Source: Sipunculus nudus | Lineage: Eukaryota > Annelida > Sipuncula > Golfingiida > Sipunculidae | Direction of reading: 5' to 3' | Length of the DNA: 64,000 bases | Assembly: GCA_026874595.1 (NCBI GenBank) | Contig: CM049314.1 | Coordinates: 12,082,729 to 12,146,728 of the forward strand | In this document: in pieces, positions 10,010 through 22,760 of the stretch | Layout of the letters: each line of letters begins with the position of its first letter | Position numbering within the stretch: the stretch's first letter is position 1 | Notes under the pieces: model-generated | What the model was told of the DNA's origin: nothing | Database searches by the model: none | What the model saw: the letters and a program-made list of their open reading frames with translations, nothing else | Translations under genes and position numbers: made by a program

Positions 10010-12870
10010 AACAGCATAGGCCTACTGGATATGATTTGTGCTCTGATAAGCATCACATTGACAGTTTGTGTATTTTAAGTGACCATACCTGCCGTGCTTT
10101 GAGCGTGAAAATTGGTTACAAATACAGCTTAAATCTGCATACCATTCAGCCTGAAGTTGAATTTATCATTTTACCTCACAGAATATCATGAATATCACAT
10201 GAACTATCTATCGCGTTCATGATCAATACTTGTATTTGACAACGAACATTTCATTTTATTAGCAAAAATAGGATTAGCATATTGCCGAAGATGCAATTTT
10301 TAACAGATCCATTAAACTGTCATATCTAAAATGTTTCATACTCATTTAATGCATGAACTGTCACATCAAAGCTGGGTTTGGAATTATTATAGGAAGATAA
10401 TATCTTGTCTAGAATAAGTAGAAATATAACTTTGTTTAGCAGAAACTTAGTGGACCCACGTGGATCTTGCATTGACACATCAATCACTGGTTTAATATGC
10501 ACGCATTTTGGTGCCCGAGCAGTTCTTGAGATTCTAATAACATTATATTTAGGCAATCACTAATCCTAACATTTTTGAGTATAGAAACTTTAAGTCTCGT
10601 TAAGCAAGCCTTGTACAATACTTGAACTGGAATTCATATAAAATTTCTCTTTCTCTGAGGCAAAGTTTAACTATGCTATTAAGCGTTTTATAACTGTCCC
10701 TCTTCGAGGAATAGTTGCGTTTGGCACTTTGATTTGCCATAAACAGGTTAATACGTAACGTAACCTGCCGCATACATAAATATAAATCACATGGCCAATA
10801 TAATACTGGGAGTTACAGCATTTCCTGGAACATTTGATAACATACATTTTGTCCTCATGCACACACATAATACCGCCTAATATTTCATCAATGGTCCAAC
10901 AACCAAAGTAATTTTAATCAAATCCCGCTTACACTGTGCATCTATTTCACATTACAAGCCAATATAAAATATTTAATCAAAAACCTTCAAAAGTATAAAA
11001 ATTCGCGTTTTCAGGGTGTCAAAAATCATGTTTGGTCCATAGCTTGCAGATATAAATCATCATGACATAGCTAGGTATAAGGTTACGATCCTGCCGCGTG
11101 AACGAACAGACGCCGGGAGAGCCAGCAGGCTTAATAGACAGACGATGGGCGAAGCCCATCGCTATAGCTCAGATCATGAAATACAGTCAGTCGAGCTAAA
11201 AGACGACTAGGCACAAGAGAATAGCCAGTAAGATAAGCACACGCCACTACCGTTTGTTCAGGTAGGACCTACAACAAGTGCAATGTACGTTTAAACAGAA
11301 GCTAAAAAATATACCTTTTGAATTGCTGTATACAAACAAATTGCTTATTTACTGTGTTAGATTTATTGAACATGGGCCCTGATTGCTGTGAAAATGTGAT
11401 GGGTACAATTCACACCAGTACCGACATTACCACACCTCCTCCAAGAAATGATGGCACCCTCTCAAATGTCAGGACAAGCACCCCTTCCTTGCTTATGACA
11501 AACATAACAAATCCCTCTTATAGAATATAAGAACCTTCTCCATTTCCACTATCCCACCACATATAAGGAAAGGTATGCTTCATTATATGAAAGTAATTTT
11601 TCTTCACTTTTCAGTATCATATTATTAATTTTAACTTTATACACATTAGATTTAAACACTCGAAAATAAGGACTTACATTTATGATAATTCAGGGCGGCA
11701 CACAATGTATTGACGCATGCTTTAGTGATGAAATGCATAATTCGAAAAGTAATTGATGAAAATATAACCAAACTGTATCCTGAGTTAAAAAAAATGCTCG
11801 TTTTATTCCCCTTAAGGGGAGGGAGGGGAAAATGGTAATATGTCACCCACTAATTAATATAGCTTTCCTGTCCTAATCAGTATTAAATTATATTTTGCTA
11901 AGGGCATGTATGACTTACCTTTCTTCCTCTTGTGTTTATGAGTAAATTGTTTGGATATACTTTAACATTATCTTTATTACGTAACAGCAGTTGCTCCGTA
12001 CAATCATGATTATTGTTCAGAATCTATTATTACTGCACGTGTCAATAATCTTCTATATCAGAATGAAATGTGTGCATCCGACTGTGGCAGTAACTTTAAA
12101 AGTGACATGAAGTATAAACACAGCAGGCAAGTGATAACCCAACGTTCACTAGCACATGGGAAATTTCTAAAGTTTCTATAAAAAATAATACTTCGCCCGA
12201 ATGCTACTCGTAATACTCGTAACCAGCTATTTTTATCTGTCCCGTGATATTTTTATATCATCCGCACTGGGAACATTATATAGCATATAACTGATGCATG
12301 GTACACACAGGCGAATGCCATGGTCGTGATCAATAGGACAAGGATTTCCGTTTGAACATAACTATCATAAGTGAAACTATTACCAACAATTTGACCACCA
12401 CCAAGTAACCCAGACACAATACATATTCTTACTGCGGTATAATTTGTGTTTAAATACAAACATAAGAGCAGTAATGAATTTGCTGAAAAATATTGGTGCA
12501 ATTTTGCAAATGTGAATTATATTACCCCATACTAAAGTATGTTTTGGTTCATTTATAACGCCCGGCATATATATCATACACAAAATGTTGAGCTCTATAG
12601 CTGACATGGAATGTTCATTTACTCTCATTTCACGATTTACTTTCATCTGGGTTTCATTACATACACATTTTTGGCACATATGCCAGGAGCTAACAATCAT
12701 AAACAAATGAGTCTTACCAATAGGAGGTGACCAACTGAACGTAGCACAAACATTGCACAATTATAGCCAGGATAATAAAACGTATCAACATCCTGGATCA
12801 GCAGCTTAATTAAGAGACTGTTTCTACCTGTCTCTGTCGTGTACGCTGGGCTACAGGGGATATTTCAACA
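10010..12870 (+). promoter_or_regulatory. Duplicated 5' flank of gene 2 (pair of 31535-34168)
   Basis: Long paralogous matches to the flank of gene 4 are visible, for example ATATAAATCACATGGCC at about 10780 and 32005, and ACATCCTGGATCAGCAGCT just before each first exon. The last 230 bp before the ATG, including a CATATGCC motif and the CCTGGATCAGCAGCT block, are shared by genes 2-5 and probably hold the 5' UTR and core promoter. No other gene is seen. Confidence 0.5.
11000..11202 (+). mobile_element. Right-end fragment of a tandem-core (pearl-type) element
   Basis: Shows the CATGACATAG...GGTTACGAT core remnant, a perfect short hairpin (CGATGGGC GAA GCCCATCG) and the terminal TATAGCTCAG...AGTCGAGCTAAAA. 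The same fragment, more decayed, lies at 32285-32455 in the paired flank, so it was inserted before the duplication. Confidence 0.55.
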
Positions 12871-15800
12871 ATGTTTTGTTTATTGCCGTTCCTTGCACTT
12901 TGCCTGTGCCGTGCTACAAGAAGACTAGGTATTCCTGGTGAGTATTAACAGAGCTCAGAGAGAGAATATCGTTATGTGAATCAAGGGAATATGGGGGTAA
13001 CTCAAGTTATGATAACACTTAAAACTGTGATACCCGAACACGCATATTCATGAACACATATACATATATATATATACAGCATATACACATATATCATGTG
13101 CAGCCTTTCGGAACATTACATCCTGTTTTTCTGTTCCGGTTCCTTATTTCGACATATGAAAATGCATACACCCAATTTTATTATAATTATCCTATCACAC
13201 CCAAGAGGCAGTTTGCAGTTACGTATATTTAGGTATATTACGCTCGCCTACATCCAAGGTTCCTTAAATGTCTGCACGTGCAAACAACTAGCGTCTTTGA
13301 TTAATAATCCGACTGCTTGAAATGTATCCCCCGCTCGTCAACTTATGACAGCTAAGACAAAAAGTGGCGTGACCCAAATTACTTCACACCCCCAAAATTT
13401 GATATGAAAGGCCCCAGGAGCACTTCCTTTCACCTTTCTATTATTATAATTACTATTATTATTATTATTATTATTATTATTTTTGTTGTTAGTAACAATT
13501 ATGCACTTCACTATAGATTCTGGCAATCGGACAGAAGAGGTTAAGTATTGTAAAGTCACAGTGAAAATGACCAATACTTTGCGACGAGACCAAGGAACAT
13601 TATAGATCATTCGGTGAAAATATGCGTCCGCCTCAAAATGAGGCTCTGCTTCTCATCATAAAGAGCTACATCTCGAGATATATGGTTTTCACTCAGACGG
13701 AAAGAGCTAGGGAACTGGACATGGGTTAACGGTGATATGAGTAAGTATCCTTGACTCACCAATGTTGGATACAGAGTATATTTTCTATCTTAGGAGATCC
13801 AGTTTGATAAGTTCTTTGAACACGTATTGTTCATTCGAGGAAGCCTGTATGAAAAAGTGATGGCCGTGAGTATTACAATGGGGGGGGGGGGGGGGCAACC
13901 ATAAATTTTGTTTTTTTTAGACAAGCAGGTAATTTAGGATAGAATATGAGATTTTCTCAGATGAGAAACTATACTCTGAAACTGGATGTATGGTTAAATA
14001 CTGACAACTGTATATAGTAAAATTTATTTTTAAATAACTTTATATGTTAAATGGATATAGAAACCGTTGATATGGATCAAACCGGATTGAAATCGAAATT
14101 ATCTCTATTGAGGTTCCAATTCAGTGATCGTTATGGGGAAAATTAGACTCCGCGTAGCCCGTTATTACTGTACTGTGAATGATTGGGGTTCTGTAACTCT
14201 ACATGACGGAAGATTTACAGCAATTACCGCCGATGGGGTTTTGATCCCAAATAGTTTGCGTAAATGCAAAATTCTGTGATTTCTTTGGTATCGAACAGAC
14301 AGTTTTCAAATAGTTGTTAGACTGATTTTTTTTTGCAAATTTAACTTCGCCACTATTTTTTTTCTTAACTCCAATCATTAAACTATTGAGTTTTTTTTTT
14401 CTAAATCACCCAATAAATAGAAACCTAATTTATTGTCAAAAAATAAAAAGGGGAAAAAAGCACTGTATTTATTTAATATAATGCTGTAAATCTGTCATCA
14501 ATCCAGGCGAAATAAATTACATGCCCGCTTTAGTTGGACAAAATAGTATAAAAATAGGATGAATAAAGTCAAGCTGTATATGTAAGAATTATATTTTAAA
14601 ACTGTGCAGTATACGTGTGTTTTTGAATGTAAGGCATGTATTGTATGACAATGTTACTTTTTTGGTGCAATAATATCCTTAATCATTGACTTTTATATAC
14701 AACTCTTATTAGACAATCATCACTATGACCAGCTGCAAAGCTACTTTAAGATCAATATCAATAGTAGAATTCTTATCTTTTGGATAGTTCGGCAGAGTGC
14801 AAAACCTTCAGTTAACGCCACTTTGAATTCCACGACACACCAAATCGCCCCGACAGAGTCAAGTCCGCCGAAGGTTTCTGGTAAGCATGTAACATGAACA
14901 GTCCCTTAAATACCCTAAAGCTTATGTAACATGCCAAAATACACGAGGTTGTGTAATATTTTATATTTTTATCATTAAGCAACCGCGTGGTTTGTGTTGT
15001 AAATAATGCACCGAAACAATGATTTAAATATCGATTTATGAAAAATAATTCCACAAACAAACTTCGCTAAATCTGTCACTACCCGTATTCATATCCATTA
15101 AGAACATAACTTGTTTATATTATCACTTTTTAAATTTAAATGCATGCCAAAAGATAACAAGATACACTAGAAACAGTTATCAAAATTGCTTATTATTAAC
15201 AGGGTTTTACACAACCTTCCTATGCGTGCTTTTCCCCGTTACTTTTTGTGGTCGCCTTTATCAGTGTAGTTGGAGGCTTCAGAATTGGACAGAATCAAAA
15301 GTACACTTTTTTTAATTATTATAAATACACCAGTTCCATTTCAAATTCCACTCTAATTTTGACCTTACGCCCATGGGTATCATCTCAAGACATTATGTAG
15401 TATGTAAAAATAATCATGAAGTACATGTTAAATATGTTATAATGTTACATGCATTAGTATTTGTGTGAGAAATTTATATAAGAAAGATTAAATGTGATTT
15501 AAGTGATGAGTATGGACTTAGATTTTTAAAGTAGATGTCTAATTCACAAGATTTTTTTCTCAGCGAGAAAATAAATATTTAAATTTTGCCAATTAATTAC
15601 ACCTTCAACCACAGATTCAAGTTAACAAACAAAGGTTACAACGATACTCACAACGTCCGATATAAAACATTCTTGGTTGCATATTGAATGCCGCATTAAG
15701 CGTTCGGTTACTAGCAGGATTCGCGCTGAATTCTAAATCACCACAGAACAAGCTTGAGGGGAACAACAACACTCAGTATGCAAGATTTCACTCGTTCCTC

Positions 15801-16353
15801 GATGCAGTCAGCGGACAGAATTTTCCCATAATACTCTGAGGTCAAAGGTCCCAAGGCTGTTAAAGGTGATTCCTTAATCAGAGGCAAGCATCGGGCCGGG
15901 CGCAGATATAAGCGGATTAGTCGTGACCCGTTTGACTGTTCTGTTTTTTTTTTCAAAAAGGAGTTCAACCAGTTCAGCTACGTGACTGAATGCTGCTGCA
16001 GCAGGCTATGTGCTCAGACTGTTAGCTCTCCACAACGCAGTTCCAATGGCATCGATTCGCCATCTATGAATTACGCACGAGTTTGGAAGGGGAAGCCGCA
16101 CCACGGAAGAAAACGTCTAAAGGTTGTCTGACGGCTCTTGGTTTGTAGAGACTGAGACCTACGTTGGTGTAACACCAAACCATACTCTACCCCTTCCTCC
16201 ACGACATGCTCTCCATCCATGTGACGTCACACCGGATATGCTGGAGACTGCCCATAAGAGAATGTACTCCCGCGCATGCGCGCCTTCAAAAGAATCACTT
16301 CGCTCTTTTGATGATTGGTCTGTGATGGTGTGTAATTCAGTTTATGAGTCGAG
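12871..16353 (+). pseudogene. Receptor gene 2: CTLD receptor pseudogene, internally deleted
   Basis: Recognisable exons: signal peptide 12871-12937 (MFCLLPFLALCLCRATRRLG); CTLD1a 13517-13741; stalk 14788-14880; transmembrane 15203-15300; tail about 15719-16353. CTLD1a is 18 nt shorter than in gene 5, starts D-S-G-N instead of D-C-D and hits a stop after TNTLRRDQGTL. No sequence for CTLD1b, CTLD2a or CTLD2b is found between 13742 and 14787. The transmembrane exon carries one extra C (98 nt instead of 97), which breaks the frame. The tail has an early TGA where gene 5 has YYSE, a poly-T frameshift and a lost stop codon. The signal-peptide and stalk exons are still open. Confidence 0.85.
13877..13895. 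repeat. Poly-G tract in gene 2
   Basis: A run of about 18 G in the region where CTLD1b would be expected; it may mark a deletion or unstable site. Confidence 0.8.
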
Positions 16354-17700
16354 TATGTCGTTTTATGTAAAAAAAGAGGGATGTGCGTGGTATGGTACTT
16401 GCTTGTTGTTCATTCATATATGCTTAAATGCAAATTATGTAATTATCCTGCCGGATATTTTGCATTTGAAACCATTGGGCAAGTGAGCCAAAACATATCA
16501 GAAGTATATATAGAAGTTAATATACAAATAGCAATTGCTGTATGGTTGACCAGGGCCTGCCTGCTATCTAAAATTATTTCAAAACATTCGCAAGTGAGAA
16601 GGGTTGATAACATTCTAATAATAAGAATATATATGAATAACAATTCGGATCATTTAGCTTTGTATTGGCCCAGATGAGCACATGTCGTTAGCGGTGGACC
16701 GATCTAATATTCTGATGATTTCAAAATGATATCTTCTGACTCATATTTAAATAGCATGTAATTAATATCTTGTAAATCAGCGAACCAATCGACAGGTAGG
16801 ACAATTCAACTTTTGTAAAGGAAAAAATTTATATTACATCATAAAATGAAAAGAAGTGTTCTTATACTTGCAGATTCATGTTAATTTTTATTGGTAATCT
16901 TCATAGTAATTAATGAAACATGCCGTTGGATTACGCGTGGATAAAACATATCCCCTTATTATACGATGTAAATATGAATGTTTAATTTGATAAAAAAAAT
17001 GATTCATTTTGGTCGCCCCTGTGAAATGTGTTTTCACAGCTTATTGTAAAACCATGGTTATGGATTACCATCATTATTAAATAATTATATTAAATTAGCC
17101 ATTATCACAGACTGACTTGCACATTTTGATAACAAACTCATTGCCAACCAATGATAAAATTACATAACCACCGGATACACATAAATCGTCCATTAAAAAT
17201 AACCACCGATTTGACACAATTTACGATGAAATCCTGCTTACACGACCATCAAACAAATATATCCAAACGTTTTTAAAGTACTGACCCAAAACACGATCAG
17301 CCCCCTTATAGGGCCATCATCTTCAGGTTCGTCAATTCAGTGGGAAAGGGGATTTTTGGGAGTGTGGCAGGGCTACACCAAAACACCCGACCATTGACTT
17401 CACACTTCAAATAAAGTGCAGATGCCCGCCCTACACATCGGTATATCCGTTCAGAACACGGGTTCATTCTGGAACATTATTATAAGTTATTATCAGGGTA
17501 CGAACCTCCTGTGCTATATGAAAGCTATTCACTGAGAAAATTACTAATTCTTGAACAATGGTTCGAGACAACCATGTGTATTTCTAAAAGATCCCAGATG
17601 AAACTTTTTTCTCACAGTGTATAAATCCAACCCTACTTTAAGCAACAGCGGATGATAAATGTTCTTTATTACACGATAATGCTCAAATAACGCGATTGCC
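16354..17700. other. 3' flank of gene 2
   Basis: AT-rich spacer related to the 3' flanks of genes 4 and 5 (GCCATTATC...GACTTGCAC near 17100). No gene is seen. Confidence 0.45.
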
Positions 17701-17719
17701 TAATTAAGAGATAAAGCTA

Positions 17720-19300
17720 ATGACACGATTACATTGCCGACATGTCCATCCTGATGTCTCGACTACCTTGCCTACATGACTACCCCAAAGACAAGTCTAC
17801 CTTGCCTACATGACTACTAAAATAATACTACACCTTGTCTACAACCCTATCATAATGACACGACTACCTTGCCTTAATGACTACCCCTATGAAAAAAATA
17901 CTTTGCCTTTATGACCATCCAAATGTCACGACTACCTAGCCGTTATGACCACCCAGGTGTCACGACTGCCTTGTCTTTATGAATACCCCAATGACATGAC
18001 TACCTTGATTTTATGACCATCCCCCTGTCACGATTACCTTGCCTTTATGACCACCCCCATTTCACGAGTATCCTGTCTTTGTGGCCAACCCCATGTCACG
18101 ACTATCACGATTACATGACTACAATTTTGATATACTATACCTTGCCTAGATGACTATCAAAATGACACTTTACATTGCTTACATGACTACCATAATGACA
18201 AGACTACCTTACCCTTATGATAACCCCATGACACAGCTACCTGTCCTTTATGGCCACTCCCGTGTCACGGTTACTTTGACTTAAACCATGATCTAACCAT
18301 GTCATATCTCGCCTACATGACTAACCTAACGACTTCATACCGACATGACTATCATAATGACACTATACCTTGCCTACACAACTAACATAATGACAGGACT
18401 ATTTGCAGTTATGACCACCCCTATGGCATGATTACCTTGCCTTTATGAATACTCCCACAACAAGAATAACTTGCGTATAAGACCACCAAATAACACGACT
18501 GCCTTGCTTACATGACTATCATAATTATACGATTATCTTGCCTTTTTTACCGTCCCCATATCACGACTACCTAGCCACTATGACCACCCCTATGTCACAA
18601 CTACCTTGTGTTTTTTGCCACCCCCATATCTAGACCACCTTGCATTGATGACCAGCCCTTTGACAGGACTACCTTATCTTTAAGACCTCCCCAATGGTAC
18701 GGCTACCTTGCCTTTATGACCAATCCCACGTAAAGACTATCTCGCCTACATGACTACCCTAATGACTCTAAACCTTTCCTACATGACTAACATAATGAAT
18801 CTATACCTTGCCTACATGACTATCATAATAACACTATACCTTGCCTACATGATTATCATAATAACTTTACCTTGCTTACGTGACTACCATAATTGCAAGA
18901 CTACCTTGCCTTTATGACCACCCCAATATCAAGACAACCTTGCCTTTATGACCACCGTAATATCAAGACAACCTTGCGTTTATGACCATCCCCATGTCCC
19001 CTATACCTTGCCTACATGACTACCATAAAAAAACGACTACCTTGCCTTTATGGCAACCCCATGTCACGACTTCCTTGCCTTTATAACCACCCCACTATCA
19101 AGATTAACATGCGTTTGTGACCATTCCCATGTCAGGACTACCTTGTCTTTATGGCCATCCCCATATCAAGACTACCTCCCCTTTAACCTTGCGTTTATGA
19201 CCACTCCCATGTCACGAATACCTTGTATTTGGTGTACCATAAATACACAACTACTTTTGTTTTATTACCATCCTGATGTCCCGAATACCTTGACTTTTTT
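17720..19300 (+). repeat. Degenerate minisatellite, about 34-bp period
   Basis: Variants of ACGACTACCTTGCCTTTATG followed by ACCACCCCAATGTC recur throughout with many substitutions and small indels, giving roughly 45 units. Related but shorter tracts lie at 42240-42640 (after gene 4) and 54285-54365 (after gene 5). Open frames such as 19050-19409 are by-products. Confidence 0.85.
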
Positions 19301-19439
19301 TTTTATTTTTCTTCTCTTTTTTATTTATTTTTCTTTTCCTCGTAATAATGTCTTAGAATTATCGTTTTTGTATGTTTTTCTTCTTTCATCATCGACATCA
19401 TTACGGTAACAAAAACAATTACAAGACATTTATTTTAAA

Positions 19440-19530
19440 TAAATTGTTAGAAGGGCAGATCAATCAAATTTTGGTGCGGATCTGGATGCGGATCAAATAA
19501 GGGATTGGCGGAGGTATGCGCTCTGTATGT
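19440..19530 (-). mobile_element. Fragment of the fold-back repeat, inverted
   Basis: TTTGGTGCGGATCTGGATGC followed by GGCGGAGGTATGCGCTCTG is the inverse of the left end of the 8985-9262 family. Confidence 0.5.
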
Positions 19531-20293
19531 ACATTTTAATTTACGAAGAACATTATTTGTAAATGTTTGTGGTCAGACTGGTATAGGCTACGTGTAGTAC
19601 CTCTAACATCATTATATAATATATGACCAGCATTTCCATGTCATAGCATCGTACGATCGTCTTACATGAAAAAAAAATTCATAGAGGATGGGTGTTTGGG
19701 TATTTGAAGGGGAAGTATTGGCCCCACCACGTCTAAATGCGTGTGTATTTATCTTTTATCTCCGCCAGGAGGATATATGCCTTATTCTCGTTACTGTCTG
19801 TATGGGGCGGGGATTGTGTGTTGTGTGTGTATATATGGACCGAATAACACGATTTAGGGGGCATTCTACAATAGGGTCTCACCATATTGCGGAGGCTTGC
19901 ATGCATATTCTAGTTTATTAAAGGCCGAAAACCAAAGACGCATTTTCAGAACTTCCTATTTAATTTATATCCCAAGCCGAGGTAACATTTTGAGGAGCAG
20001 TAAAATTATTGCCGTATAATCCCCGTCTTTGGCGGATCTCGGATTGTACCTACTCCTCTTGTCTTGGCCTCCAAATCGGAGTAGAAGGCCGAGTACAGGA
20101 AGATCGAGTAAAAGTCCAGACTCCAATCCTACATCGCTAAAACAAGTCTGCTCAGACAACGATATTTAAAAACGATGTTTGATTCAAACTACTTGGTACC
20201 TTTACGGCAATCCCGACCAATGATATATCATATAAATACTTCTTACAATGACCCAACGAAAAGGCAAATGGTCACCATGATTCTTGTTATGTG

Positions 20294-20361
20294 TGACGTC
20301 ACAGCTGACGACGCTGACGTCACGACTTCGGTGTGTCTGTAGGATAACCTCCTCCCACGTG
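20294..20361. promoter_or_regulatory. Twin CRE plus E-box cluster upstream of gene 3
   Basis: Two perfect CREs TGACGTCA lie at 20294-20301 and 20315-20322, followed by an E-box CACGTG at 20356-20361. The same three sites with the same spacing are kept 25 kb away upstream of gene 5. Binding by CREB/ATF and bHLH factors is known for these motifs; their use here is inference. Confidence 0.5.
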
Positions 20362-22577
20362 ACTGGTTCCCGCGATTCTTTCCCCCAGCCATGTAATGAG
20401 TGGTTCAAAGTACCGGAGCAGGGCACCTGCATCCATCATCCGTGTGTCCTTCACTCTCTCGAAAGCGTACTGCCACATCAAGAATGATCGAAGGCGCATC
20501 ATTTCTCTACAAAAAAAAATATATCATATATAATACTTTGTTATTCTGGTATTTGACTTTAACATAAGCACGAGGTAGTATGTGAACTAAAAAATCAACC
20601 AAATAAATATGATAATACGTTTTTGATCTATCAAGAATTATTTGTAATATTAAAAAAATATATATTCAGATAGAAAATACTTCCCTTGCATGTAAACTCA
20701 CTTCACTCGTTTTCCTGCCTCTACTGACCGATAGATGTCGCACCAGTGTAGTAGCCCGCATTGCCCTGCAGCTTTACCAAACCTTCGTGTAACTGGAACT
20801 GTAAACTCGTGCTCAGAAAATGCGGGTAAAACACACTATATATTTCGAAATAATGTTCTCGGTTCAGCTATAGCCCCATCTATCCCCTCACTTCCACCTT
20901 TTTTTGCTATAAAAAATTGCTAATAACTAGGTGTTATGGTACAAATGGAAATATAGGATCTAAGTTTAAACGACCTCATTTTCAACAATATAAATACCTA
21001 ACGTATACATTTTTAAAAGAAAGGAATAATTTTAAAATATAAGAAATCAATCTACATTTTGCAACATATCAGCCCCACTTATGGCGCTAAAGGTCATTGG
21101 TTACTTGTATCAATGAAAATTGCTGAATGGATGATGTCATGTAAACATATTAATAAAAAAACGGCTAAAACAAAGATGGCTTTTTATGTAGTGACCCATC
21201 TGAGCTGTCAGGTCGTTTTAATTATATATAGAGCGTTTTAAAACACAGGAGAATTATTGTAAAATTCTTAATTGTCATATAAGGCCGACACTTCCATACT
21301 TAGCTTTCTACAATTATCTTTCAGATAATTATCTAAATAAACTCAGCTTACTTACGATACAACCAGTGAATACACTTACCTGGTCGCGGATCCAGTCAAG
21401 GTGATGTCATAAACGGTACCCGGGTAAAAGTCGTTCTCTGAGAGCTCGATAGGGGGCGACACACCCTTGTACTTGCATCTCCCATGTTAGAAATCATCCA
21501 TTGGTATATTAACATTCGAACTGTTTACTCACAGCTGAACTAAATATATGAGACTAAGTATAGCGTAGAGATAGCAAGACTCAGGGTCTCCTCTGTGCCA
21601 ACCACACGTTCATCCTTAGCTGCCACAACTTTTGGTTGTACTTTTCTGACGTTATCTCGACTCGGAATACCGACCATCGCCATTTGTCAGTCAGAAAGGA
21701 CAGGGATAAAGCCTCATCAGGAAGTTCTGTTCATCAGCTATAACGGTAAGACGGACTGAACTTTTAAACATGTATTGACGGTCTGTTTGTGGACATTAAG
21801 ACTTTAAAAATGTGTAGTAACATTTTAACCCACTGTTTGCGCAATAACTAATGATAAGAGGAAATTGTGGTCAAAATAAATTTTCTTCTATTGTATTTTT
21901 GATATTTTGGTTTATATTGTTATTTTTTTCTCGAGATGAAAGCAGAAGATTCATTTTTTTATGTACTGAGTCCATTAGATCTCTAGATTACTGTAAACAA
22001 ATATGCAAATTCCTTAATTTATTTTATATAAAGGCCACAAAAGTGTACGTTTACTACTGAACTAGAGAAGTTCAAATTGTGAAGGCGGACAGGACTTAAA
22101 AAATCCGACCACATCCAGGAAACCTGAGTATAGAACAATTAAAATGAGAAAACCACTTCTTGTATTAAATAACTCATAAGTCCAGTTTTCTGCTCTGGTG
22201 TAGTATGTTCCATGCTGTTTGGCGGAGTTCATAATAAATGTCTAAATTAATTACAACACAAAGACAGCATCTGAATTACGTGGTTACTTCTTGGATGAAT
22301 TACATGTCAGGCCTGGCGAAAAAAAGGGGGAAATTCCGTGATTCACTTGTGGTACACGCAGCCTGCAGGTTATGTATGTAGTTCATGGTTTAAGTGAGTT
22401 TCTTTTTTAATAGTTTTCACTTGGATGGTGTAAGAAGAGAAACCGATTTAGGGAAAGTGGGAAAGAGACCAACAAATGACATTGGATTATGCATATACTC
22501 TTACAATCATGATGCTTTGCTTTATTACATTTTAGGGAAGAGAATAACAATTATATTGTTTAATTGACAATTCCTTT

Positions 22578-22760
22578 TATTGTCTTCGCCAGGATGGTAT
22601 GAGTTCATCCACGCTTGTGTGTGCTTTTGTGTGATTGTTCACAACGCAGCTCGAGGATATATGATTGCAACCTGATGCAATTATCAGGGAATTTCGGGAA
22701 TAGGCCAATGAAGAAGCAAAAACATTTTGGTGTTGATCCGGCCCACTGTCCGGATTGAGG
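22578..22760 (-). mobile_element. Fold-back repeat family member
   Basis: Starts CTTCGCCAGGATGGTATGAG and ends near TTTTGGTGTTGATCCGGCCC. A paired copy lies at 46765-46965. Confidence 0.45.

Noticed and set aside
16124-16486. A separate 120-codon gene
   Set aside because: It is the end of the gene 2 tail exon with a lost stop codon.
19050-19409. 119-codon frame
   Set aside because: Lies in the degenerate minisatellite and its T-rich end; no family resemblance.
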